This document shows, piece by piece, positions 25,201 through 31,350 of a DNA stretch of 64,000 nucleotides (position 1 is its first letter; the number at the start of each line of letters is the position of its first letter). The stretch comes from Caproiciproducens sp. NJN-50. Lineage in GTDB: Bacteria > Bacillota > Clostridia > Oscillospirales > Acutalibacteraceae. The notes beneath the pieces are model-generated. The model saw only the letters and a program-made list of their open reading frames with translations. It did not search any database and was not told where the DNA came from. Location: positions 3,162,001-3,226,000 of the forward strand of contig NZ_CP035283.1 in the NCBI RefSeq assembly GCF_004103755.1. Reading direction: 5' to 3'. The position numbers and the translations under genes were made by a program.

Positions 25201-25805
25201 TCGGTTACGGCGGATTGGATCACGTCCTCGCTTCCGGCGAAGACGTCAACGTCTTCGTCTTCGATACCGAGGTGTACTCCAACACCGGTGGGCAGGCTTC
25301 CAAGTCCACCCCGATCGGTTCGGTGGCGCAGTTTGCCGCAACCGGCAAGTCCACGAAGAAGAAGGATCTGCCCGGCATGGCCATGACCTACGGCTACGTC
25401 TACGTCGCGCATGTCGCGATGGGCGCCGACTACAACCAGACGATCAAGGCCATTGCGGAAGCTGAAAGCTATCATGGTCCTTCCCTCATCATCGGCTACG
25501 CCCCCTGCATCAATCAGGGCATCAAAAAGGGCATGAGCAAATCCCAGATCGAGGAAAAGGAAGCCGTCGCTTCCGGTTACTGGAAGAACTTCCGCTACGA
25601 TCCCCGCCTGGCTGAAGAGGGCAAGAATCCGTTCCAGCTCGACAGCAAGGCTCCGACGGCATCTTACCGCGACTTTATTATGGGCGAAGTACGCTACAAC
25701 TCCCTGACCCGCGCCTTCCCGGAGCGCGCCGAGGAACTGTTCCAGAAAGCGGAAAAAGTAGCGAAAGAGGATTACGAGCATCTCGAGAAGCTCTCAAAGA
25801 TGTAA
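22242..25805 (+). CDS. nifJ: Pyruvate:ferredoxin (flavodoxin) oxidoreductase
   Basis: 1187 residues, the full-length single-chain form. It splits pyruvate with CoA to acetyl-CoA and CO2 and passes electrons to ferredoxin, the main fermentative route in anaerobic Clostridia. The domains run in order. Domain I has [20 protein letters not shown]. Domain II has the CoA-facing part near [20 protein letters not shown]. The ferredoxin insert holds two 4Fe-4S clusters ([15 protein letters not shown] near residue 698, [15 protein letters not shown] near 752). Next comes the proximal-cluster CAGCGETPY, then the TPP domain with [20 protein letters not shown] and [20 protein letters not shown]. All cluster Cys are present. 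The ribosome binding site is AAGGAGG. Codon use looks highly biased, as for an abundant enzyme. Confidence 0.98.
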   Translation: [1187 protein letters not shown]

Positions 25806-25824
25806 CTCCGGCTTACGGACAAAA

Positions 25825-25862
25825 GCGGCCCCCGTACAGGAATCCTGTACGGGGGCTTTTTC
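25825..25862 (+). terminator. Intrinsic terminator of nifJ
   Basis: A stem of GCCCCCGTACAGGA against TCCTGTACGGGGGC with almost no loop, then T5. Confidence 0.9.
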
Positions 25863-25888
25863 TTGTGCTTCTCGGTCCCGCCCGGGTC

Positions 25889-26311
25889 TCATCCCTGGCC
25901 GCCCGGCTGCGAAATTCCGTTCAGAGCCTGTCCCGCGCTGCCCTGCGAGTCCTGCGAAACGGAAATATCACCCAGCGCGACGATGCCGACCAGCTGGTTC
26001 TGCTCAACAACCGGCAGACGGCGGATCTGCTGTTCGCTCATGATCTTCGCGGCCTCCCGCACGTCCATTTCCGGATTCCCCAGCACCGGATTGGAACTCA
26101 TCACTTCCGAAACTTTCCGGTCCGAGCCCTGCTTCCGCGCGGTGGCACGGAGAGTGATATCCCGGTCCGTCACAATGCCGACGACCTGCTTCTGCCGGCA
26201 GACGGGAATTGACCCCACATGGTACTGCTTCATCAGCTGCGCCGCCTGTTCGATGGTATCTTCGGAACCGACACAGGCGACATCCTTGGTCATAATATCC
26301 TTTACCTTCAT
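25889..26311 (-). CDS. CBS-domain protein
   Basis: 140 residues, essentially two CBS motifs (a Bateman pair) that bind adenosyl ligands. KVKDIMTKDVACVGSEDTIE, GSIPVCRQKQVVGIVTDRDI, KVSEVMSSNPVLGNPEMDVR and RRLPVVEQNQLVGIVALGDI mark the strands. It is followed by a short Ser/Gly/Gln tail. The start is ATG 26311 after GGTGGAG rather than the upstream GTG/ATG readings. It is free-standing, with no effector domain, so it is likely a small energy or nucleotide sensor. It is convergent with nifJ across the terminator. Confidence 0.88.
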   Translation of the reverse strand: MKVKDIMTKDVACVGSEDTIEQAAQLMKQYHVGSIPVCRQKQVVGIVTDRDITLRATARKQGSDRKVSEVMSSNPVLGNPEMDVREAAKIMSEQQIRRLPVVEQNQLVGIVALGDISVSQDSQGSAGQALNGISQPGGQG

Positions 26312-26385
26312 ATTGCTCCACCTCATCCGTAGCCTAACCGGAATTGGAACGATTATACAAAAGCATTGAAAGCCTATCTAATATT

Positions 26386-26844
26386 TTAAGACGCCCATAT
26401 ATTCTGAACTAAATAGATCAAAGACAATTTTTTGTCAAATAAGATATATATTTTAGTTTGCCGATCAGATTTCTTAAAAACTTTCCATTGATAATCATGG
26501 GAGAAGTCTGGATATCTTTGTGTATCTACTTTTAATGTTTTAAGGATTGTAATGATCTGCTCCTGAATCTCCGTATTTTTTTGTGAAGACATTCCTTTTA
26601 AAACCAATGCATCTTCCTGTGTATCTGTGCCTTTCAATGCGTAAATTTCATATGTTTCCCCATCGCCCGTTCCGCCGAATTCAGAAACGGAATATTGCTT
26701 TTTGAAATTGCTCGGTATGATTAAACCCCAAGTTTCCTGATACATTCTAGTATCTGCCGTAAAATACCCGTAAAGGAAAAATCCAAGTGGAATACCTAAA
26801 ATGATCAAAAAAATGATGACGATCCCTCGGTTCGACTTTCGCAT
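26386..26844 (-). CDS. Small membrane-anchored protein of unknown function (AT-rich island)
   Basis: 152 residues. The start is ATG 26844 or the adjoining GTG 26847, both behind GGAGGAA. One N-terminal span (IVIIFLIILGIPLGFFLYGY) is followed by an extracellular domain of ~125 residues with mixed alpha/beta pattern (WGLIIPSNFKKQYSVSEFGG, YEIYALKGTDTQEDALVLKG, YQWKVFKKSDRQTKIYILFD). No catalytic motif is recognised. Upstream lies a degenerate copy of the leader box shared by the two cassette genes, so it is probably co-regulated with them. Base composition is clearly lower in GC than the flanks, in line with transfer. Confidence 0.6.
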   Translation of the reverse strand: MRKSNRGIVIIFLIILGIPLGFFLYGYFTADTRMYQETWGLIIPSNFKKQYSVSEFGGTGDGETYEIYALKGTDTQEDALVLKGMSSQKNTEIQEQIITILKTLKVDTQRYPDFSHDYQWKVFKKSDRQTKIYILFDKKLSLIYLVQNIWAS

Positions 26845-26887
26845 CACTCATTCCTCCGGATATTCCCTTTTTGTTTTGTATTAAGGT

Positions 26888-26935
26888 CCTCGCTATTGAA
26901 ATCAGTCTATCATAGGACCTGTAAATTTTCCAAAA
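26888..26935 (-). promoter_or_regulatory. Degenerate third copy of the island leader box
   Basis: Minus strand: GGAAAATTTACAGGT, about six bases, then GATAGACTGATTTC. The two cassette leaders carry GGAAAAAATTACAGGT and GATAGACTGATTTC at the same spacing. The rest of the cassette is not present here. Confidence 0.5.
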
Positions 26936-26974
26936 TGATTTAAGAGCTTCTGCGGGCAAAAAGCAAAACAAGAC

Positions 26975-27005
26975 TTCAGCGCCGGTGAAAATTTCCGGCG
27001 CTGAA
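26975..27005 (-). terminator. Intrinsic terminator upstream of the 26844 gene
   Basis: TTCAGCGCCGG, 9-base loop, CCGGCGCTGAA: an 11-bp perfect stem, with a T-rich tail on the minus strand. It closes the transcript from 28126-27104. Confidence 0.75.
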
Positions 27006-27103
27006 AACCCGAAAGGAGTAACTTTAGAAACCCTATTGCTTTTCATATGTCTGGAACATCCGCGCGGTTATCTGTTCCGTGGTCTATCTTTCAAAGCAAT
27101 CTA

Positions 27104-27439
27104 CTAACCTTGCCGAAGCTCATATAGTTTAAATGTCGCAAATACAAAATATAAGCCTCCGGCTATTGCCAGAATCAATACTTTTAAAACGCCCCAATTT
27201 CCAGGAATTATATGCGACAATATAACCTGCAGGAAAACAAACCCTACATCACACAATACAATATAAGGTCTTTGCTTTCGCTGACTGTATTTCACATATT
27301 TGACAAGTTGAAGGACTCCAGAGACAACGGCAAAGCAAAGCCATAAATCATAAGTGGATTTTCCTCCTAATGCAATTCCGACGAAAGGAATTGGGAGTAA
27401 AAAATAAGTTATTCGTACAAATTCTTTTTGAGAGATCAA
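27104..27439 (-). CDS. Small four-span membrane protein, immunity-like candidate
   Basis: 111 residues, TTG start at 27439, 7 bases after GAGG. Four hydrophobic spans are visible (about 9-25, 30-47, 57-75, 82-103: ITYFLLPIPFVGIALGG, LWLCFAVVSGVLQLVKYV, YIVLCDVGFVFLQVILSHII, VLKVLILAIAGGLYFVFATF), with a basic loop between the second and third. It starts 21 bases after the stop of the exported protein with a hydrophobic C-terminus, on the same strand, and so shares its transcript. Size, topology and position fit a bacteriocin immunity or export-partner protein, but this is inference only. Confidence 0.5.
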   Translation of the reverse strand: MISQKEFVRITYFLLPIPFVGIALGGKSTYDLWLCFAVVSGVLQLVKYVKYSQRKQRPYIVLCDVGFVFLQVILSHIIPGNWGVLKVLILAIAGGLYFVFATFKLYELRQG

Positions 27440-27460
27440 TCCATTACCTCTTTCTTAATT

Positions 27461-28126
27461 TTACCACCTACCCTGAACGCCGTTGGGAAATCCGCCATCG
27501 AATTCTACACCAATATATACGCCTTCCCCATAGGTATGTGCCTGAATACAAAGATAACAAAAATTACTAATTGATGCAACACCTATTACGCCTAATACGG
27601 TTGTTATAGCAGTAGCGACAGGTCCCCCGGTCATAGTAGCAACCAAGTCCAAAGCCGCTATCATAGCTGTTGGTCCCGCAGAGGCTGCGGCAAGTAAAAG
27701 TGTATCAACATCGGACGCTGTGAAATAGATAACGGTTCCTTCAATAAAAACATTTGGCTGTATTTGAGAACCTGAATGATTATAATTTTTGTTAATCTCT
27801 TTTGAAGAGTCTATTATTTTATGCAGAAAAATCAGGTCAGAATTTGTAAAAGAGTATTTCTTTATTAGTTCTTCATCTGATAAACTTAACGCTAGGACAT
27901 TATTTTCATCCAAACTAAATTCACTCAATATTTTACAATATTTTTGCAGAAATTGTTTTTCCGATTGACTCAAAGACTGGTTCAAATCAACAGTTAAACG
28001 CTTCTCAATAAGTTCTTGACTTTGAAAAGCATTTGTTCTCTCCGCCGCGAACGCGGGCACACAAACCGCCATGGACAGCGCGAAAACCAGAACCGGACTG
28101 ACAGCCTTTTTCCAACTCCTTAACAT
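27461..28126 (-). CDS. Exported protein with hydrophobic, Gly-rich C-terminus (bacteriocin-like candidate)
   Basis: 221 residues. The signal peptide MLRSWKKAVSPVLVFALSM to PAFA is nearly identical to that of the protease at 29863. A charged helical middle (about 30-125) is followed by a hydrophobic stretch (about 140-185: DVDTLLLAAASAGPTAMIAA, LVATMTGGPVATAITTVLGV, IGVASISNFCYLC) and an ending GEGVYIGVEFDGGFPNGVQ. A soluble pro-region before a hydrophobic, Gly-rich C-terminal domain resembles secreted pore-forming peptides and bacteriocin precursors, though no known family is recognised. Two Cys (FCYLC) are near the end. A small four-span membrane gene follows in the same transcript. Confidence 0.55.
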   Translation of the reverse strand: MLRSWKKAVSPVLVFALSMAVCVPAFAAERTNAFQSQELIEKRLTVDLNQSLSQSEKQFLQKYCKILSEFSLDENNVLALSLSDEELIKKYSFTNSDLIFLHKIIDSSKEINKNYNHSGSQIQPNVFIEGTVIYFTASDVDTLLLAAASAGPTAMIAALDLVATMTGGPVATAITTVLGVIGVASISNFCYLCIQAHTYGEGVYIGVEFDGGFPNGVQGRW

Positions 28127-28141
28127 TTTTGTTCCTCCCTT

Positions 28142-28264
28142 TTATTTTGGCCTATGGACGTACGAAAGAACTGCCGGGGGCAGGGGAACAAGTTCCTCTC
28201 TAAATCGTCCATCGGAGTCATCCTCTTCCTGAAACAAAAATTTATTTCGGATGCTGCGCAGCAT
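28142..28264 (-). CDS. 40-codon leader open frame in cassette A (uncertain)
   Basis: ATG 28264 opens a 40-residue frame (MLRSIRNKFLFQEEDDSDGR to YVHRPK) whose TAA stop falls directly before the ribosome binding site of the exported-protein gene. In cassette B a one-base insertion near the end removes the stop, and the frame runs on to 30863. The ribosome binding site is weak (AAGGAT at long spacing). It may be a regulatory leader peptide or chance; with only two near-identical copies, no coding constraint can be read. Confidence 0.3.
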   Translation of the reverse strand: MLRSIRNKFLFQEEDDSDGRFREELVPLPPAVLSYVHRPK

Positions 28265-28390
28265 GGAAATCAGTCTATCCTTGAACCTGTAATTTTTTCC
28301 TTCTACTTATATACCGTTTGAGAGCCCCGATTTGTTACACTTTTTTTAAAAAAAATTAAAAATTCTTTTGTAAAGGGGCTAAAGCAGGAC

Positions 28391-28423
28391 AAAAAGGCCC
28401 GCTGCGGCTCAAAGCCGCAGCAG
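28391..28423 (-). terminator. Terminator within cassette A
   Basis: GCTGCGGCTTTGAGCCGCAG on the minus strand, then GGGCC and T5. It ends transcription of the gene at 28505-29014. Confidence 0.75.
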
Positions 28424-28504
28424 GCAAGTTCCTGAGACTCCATTATGCAAAAGCTCTAAAATTTTGCCGATCAGCCTAGATGCAGCCGGATCAGGCCTTT
28501 TCCC

Positions 28505-29014
28505 CTAATTATCCCAGCGGAAATAACAAATCCGGTTTTCCTTCGTATCGATGACCGCACCCGATATATGGCCGTATGCTTTATCCCAAAAGGACAGCGG
28601 CGCGACCGGCAGCTTTTTGTCGTTCTGGATTCGATAATAACCGCTTTCGGCGGACAGATATTGACGATAATAAGCCCTTGCGGCCTCGTCGGTGCTTCCG
28701 GCCAATTGTTCCAATAACCCGTCGACCAAATACGGCTTCATCGGAAGCCGTGACCAGTCCGCCATATTATTTTTACCGAGCGCCGTTTTCATTTCATCGG
28801 AGGACAGTTGAAACAGATCAAACAGATCGCCGTCCGTGAAACCGTAATCCTTCTTGCTGAACACAATCTCAGGCTTGCCCGGCACCTGAAACAGAAGATC
28901 ATTCTGAAAATCGAGAATTCTCTGATCCGGCTTTGTCGAAAAATGATGCCATATGAGCAGTACGGAAGCCAGAAGCAGTACCCCTGTCAGCGACAAAACG
29001 ATTTTTTTCCGCAT
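28505..29014 (-). CDS. Membrane-anchored protein of unknown function (AT-rich island)
   Basis: 169 residues. An N-terminal anchor or uncleaved signal (KIVLSLTGVLLLASVLLIWH) is followed by an outer domain of ~140 residues with VFSKKDYGFTDGDLFDLFQL and ESGYYRIQNDKKLPVAPLSF, ending KENRICYFRWDN. The ribosome binding site is GGAGCG before ATG 29014. It contains no known motif. It follows the gene at 29076 by 61 bases on the same strand and is probably in its operon; the cassette A terminator closes it. It is similar in size and topology to the 26386 gene, so both may belong to one loose family of anchored proteins. Confidence 0.6.
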   Translation of the reverse strand: MRKKIVLSLTGVLLLASVLLIWHHFSTKPDQRILDFQNDLLFQVPGKPEIVFSKKDYGFTDGDLFDLFQLSSDEMKTALGKNNMADWSRLPMKPYLVDGLLEQLAGSTDEAARAYYRQYLSAESGYYRIQNDKKLPVAPLSFWDKAYGHISGAVIDTKENRICYFRWDN

Positions 29015-29075
29015 GAAGAAACGCTCCTATCATACAAAGCGATCCGGACTTCCAGCGTGGGCAAGTTCCTGGAAC

Positions 29076-29756
29076 TCAGAGACTGTCCGGACTCGAGAGC
29101 ATCTGGTTCAAAGTATCCCATGACAAATTTGAATTTGTTTTAGAATAGGATTCCAAAAAATATACATAACCCAGATGCTTGAATTCCGCGCAGAAACAAT
29201 ACCGAAAAGCGTTTTCTTGGTAAGCACGATATTTCACCGTAATTCCGTTAATGACTTTGGCTGCCTTGCTTTTTCCTAAAAGACTTTCATATCCGGGATC
29301 TTTCTCTGAACCAACGATGGATGGGTCGTTGTCCCTGAAAAAGATAGTCAGATTAGCATAGTCGTCATCAACGTCAAACTGCTTCCCGCCGTAAAGCACT
29401 TGAGCGGACAACATACTCCACGTCTTCCTGTCATTGATATTTTTTCCCTTTTGATCTGCATATTCCAGAATAAATTCCGTATACGGCTTAGGGCTGTTCT
29501 GTTTCAACTCCAGCTTGTCAAGCAGCAAGTCTCCTCCAAACAGCTTTACAGCTTCGTCAATGGACGTGATGGTCGTATGCGTTTTATCCCAGTTTGGGTC
29601 CTGTCCATGGCCTTTATAGTTTCCAGTAAAAAGAGGGATGAGACATATTCCAACTACAGCCACGATTGCCATAAGCGCAATCGCATTTGGAATCATTTTT
29701 CTTATTTTAGACGGATCGCTCGTATTGGCTTTTTTGATTCTTCGTTGACTTTGCAA
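29076..29756 (-). CDS. Membrane-anchored protein of unknown function (AT-rich island)
   Basis: 226 residues, TTG start 29756, 7 bases after GGGGAGG. A basic N-terminus is followed by one span (IPNAIALMAIVAVVGICLIP) and an outer domain: TTITSIDEAVKLFGGDLLLD, KTWSMLSAQVLYGGKQFDVD, YANLTIFFRDNDPSIVGSEK and GITVKYRAYQENAFRYCFCA. The pattern (a helix-strand start, an IxVKYRAYQ strand and a Tyr-rich end) recalls DUF4367/DUF4179-like sheets attached to anti-sigma anchors, but no match is certain. It is first of a two-gene unit with 28505-29014. Confidence 0.55.
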   Translation of the reverse strand: MQSQRRIKKANTSDPSKIRKMIPNAIALMAIVAVVGICLIPLFTGNYKGHGQDPNWDKTHTTITSIDEAVKLFGGDLLLDKLELKQNSPKPYTEFILEYADQKGKNINDRKTWSMLSAQVLYGGKQFDVDDDYANLTIFFRDNDPSIVGSEKDPGYESLLGKSKAAKVINGITVKYRAYQENAFRYCFCAEFKHLGYVYFLESYSKTNSNLSWDTLNQMLSSPDSL

Positions 29757-29809
29757 CGACGATCCTCCCCTTTAAATTTTCATTAAATTCTTAATATATA
29801 AAATTATAT

Positions 29810-29837
29810 GAGGACAAAGCTTTGACACCTTGCCCTC
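29810..29837 (-). terminator. Terminator after the exported protease gene
   Basis: Minus strand: GAGGGCAAGG, loop, CTTTGTCCTC, followed by AT-rich sequence ending in TTTT. The stem is imperfect. Confidence 0.5.
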
Positions 29838-29862
29838 ATTTCGGCCTTAATTAAATAAATAA

Positions 29863-30978
29863 TTATGAAATGTTATATTGTGCATTGCTCCCAAAAATAC
29901 TAGTACCATCTGGCAAAGAGCAGATATGAACTTCTGAACTACCATTCCAACCAAAATGACATATGAACGTATAATCTCCTGGATTTTCATCTTCATTATA
30001 GCCATATGCAACAACGGCATGATTTCCCGCGCCCTCCAAGTTACCAAAGAGAATTACTGGACGTTTATAATAATTCATTTCATTTATCATGCCACTAGTA
30101 CCTACGTGCCAGCTTGCACTTTGTGGCAGACTGTTATTATAGCAAAAATCGTTGATTACCTTGGCAATATCCACAGCGTATGTTGATGCACCGTAACCAT
30201 CATCCTTACCAACATCAATCAGGTCATTAGTTAATGTGGTGCTATTAACTGGTCTATCCCGAGAAGAAAGTTTAATCTTTCCGCGGCAATTATCCCAGTA
30301 TTTTAAAATAAGGTTTGCAGCAACGTATCCGCAGTAGCCTCCACTAACATATCCGAATCCAGATTTGTGATTACGAAACCAAGTATAAGAATTAACCCAA
30401 TGATTTTTTCCCGCGGATTGCAGTTGATTTGTTGGTGATTTAGAAGTCTTGCCATTCAAATAATCTGAAACTACTTTATTTGTCTGAGAGATCAGCGCTT
30501 TATTGATTTTTTGACAATCTTGAGCGGCTGCATCTGCATCCGAAATAATTGTTCCTAATATAGTATGTTTATAACTATTCCCGGATTTAACATAATAATA
30601 TGTGGGTCCACCGTAATACAAATCAGCATTTAATCCTTCATATGGAGATTGAGATTGGACAGACGACTCAACAACAATGCCGGATTCCGGATGAATAATA
30701 TAATAGCCAGCAGGACTACATTCAACTAGTTTATATTCATTTCCGGCAAAATCATGTAGAATCTTTGTATTGCTTACTGATATTTTTGCATTAGCTGCAT
30801 CAATTTTTGTATCCACAAATGATTCTATCCGTTCTGTACCAGAGCTTTTTGCGTTATCAGATTCAGCCGCATAGGATGTTGCAGTAAGTGGTGAATCCGC
30901 GAAGGCGGGCACGCACACCATCATGGACAGCGCGAAAACCAGAACCGGACTGACAGCCTTTTTCCAACTCCTTAACAT
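29863..30978 (-). CDS. Exported papain-like cysteine protease (C39/C10-like)
   Basis: 371 residues with the cassette signal peptide MLRSWKKAVSPVLVFALSM. After a pro-region (about 30-200, with YYIIHPESGIVVESS and a putative helix KINKALISQTNKVVSDYL) the protease core follows. The Cys lies in VSGGYCGYVAANLILKYWDN and the His in LEGAGNHAVVAYGYNEDE, with a likely Asn/Asp in FICHFGWNGSS. This Cys-...-GxHAVVxxGY arrangement is that of C39-like and streptopain-like (C10) peptidases. It is secreted and perhaps self-activating. It shares its whole 5' region with the 27461 gene, so both are expected to be expressed together; the protease might process the other product, but that is speculation. Confidence 0.7.
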   Translation of the reverse strand: MLRSWKKAVSPVLVFALSMMVCVPAFADSPLTATSYAAESDNAKSSGTERIESFVDTKIDAANAKISVSNTKILHDFAGNEYKLVECSPAGYYIIHPESGIVVESSVQSQSPYEGLNADLYYGGPTYYYVKSGNSYKHTILGTIISDADAAAQDCQKINKALISQTNKVVSDYLNGKTSKSPTNQLQSAGKNHWVNSYTWFRNHKSGFGYVSGGYCGYVAANLILKYWDNCRGKIKLSSRDRPVNSTTLTNDLIDVGKDDGYGASTYAVDIAKVINDFCYNNSLPQSASWHVGTSGMINEMNYYKRPVILFGNLEGAGNHAVVAYGYNEDENPGDYTFICHFGWNGSSEVHICSLPDGTSIFGSNAQYNIS

Positions 30979-31308
30979 TTTTGTTCCTCCTTTTTATTTT
31001 CGGCCTATGGACGTACGAAAGAACTGCCGGGGGCAGGGGAACAAGTTCCCCTCTAAATCGTCCATCGGAGTCATCCTCTTCCTGAAACAAAAATTTATTT
31101 CGGATGCTGCGCAGCATGGAAATCAGTCTATCCTTGAACCTGTAATTTTTTTCCTCTACTGATATACCGTTTGAGACCCCCGATTTGTTACACCTTTTTT
31201 AGAAAAAAATAAAAATTCTTTTGTAAAGGGGCCGAAAACAGGACAAAAAGGCCCGCTGCGGCTCAAAGCCGCGGCAGACAAGTCCCTGGGAGCCATTTTG
31301 CAACAGCT
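30899..31308 (-). repeat. Leader-signal peptide cassette, copy B
   Basis: This is the second copy of the ~410-base unit at 28047-28457: terminator (31244-31275, for the XRE gene), promoter zone (TGTAAC at 31187-31192, 17 bases, CGGTATA), the TTACAGGT/GATAGACTGATTTC box, leader frame and signal-peptide codons. The similarity breaks off inside the signal peptide, after which the two proteins are unrelated. An extra G near 31003 opens the leader frame. Confidence 0.85.
31244..31275 (-). terminator. Terminator within cassette B
   Basis: The same hairpin as in cassette A (GCCGCGGC, TTTGA, GCCGCAGC), then T5; it closes the XRE gene transcript. Confidence 0.7.
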
Positions 31309-31350
31309 ATGATAAATCGCGTGTTCTGAGTGTAAAGACCGGGGCACAGG

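Larger units (their letters stand above)
28047..28457 (-). repeat. Leader-signal peptide cassette, copy A
   Basis: Nearly identical to 30899-31308 over ~410 bases, with only scattered single-base changes. In transcript order it holds an intrinsic terminator for the upstream gene (GCTGCGGC-TTTGA-GCCGCAGC, then T5), an AT-rich promoter zone and the box TTACAGGT...GATAGACTGATTTC. It ends with a 40-codon leader frame, the ribosome binding site GGGAGG and the first ~25 codons (signal peptide) of the exported protein. Promoter hexamers could be ECF-like (TGTAAC, 17 bases, CGGTATA at 28314-28339) or a weak sigma-A site on TATATA. Confidence 0.85.

Noticed and set aside
22296..25781. 1161-codon open frame on the minus strand
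   Set aside because: It is the antisense shadow of nifJ, caused by strong GC bias at third positions. No ribosome binding site, and the composition is Arg/Val/Asp-rich without domains.
30863..31117. 84-codon frame over the start of the protease gene
   Set aside because: It is the cassette B leader frame that lost its stop by one inserted base and then runs through the signal-peptide codons in another frame. The protease frame has the ribosome binding site and signal peptide.
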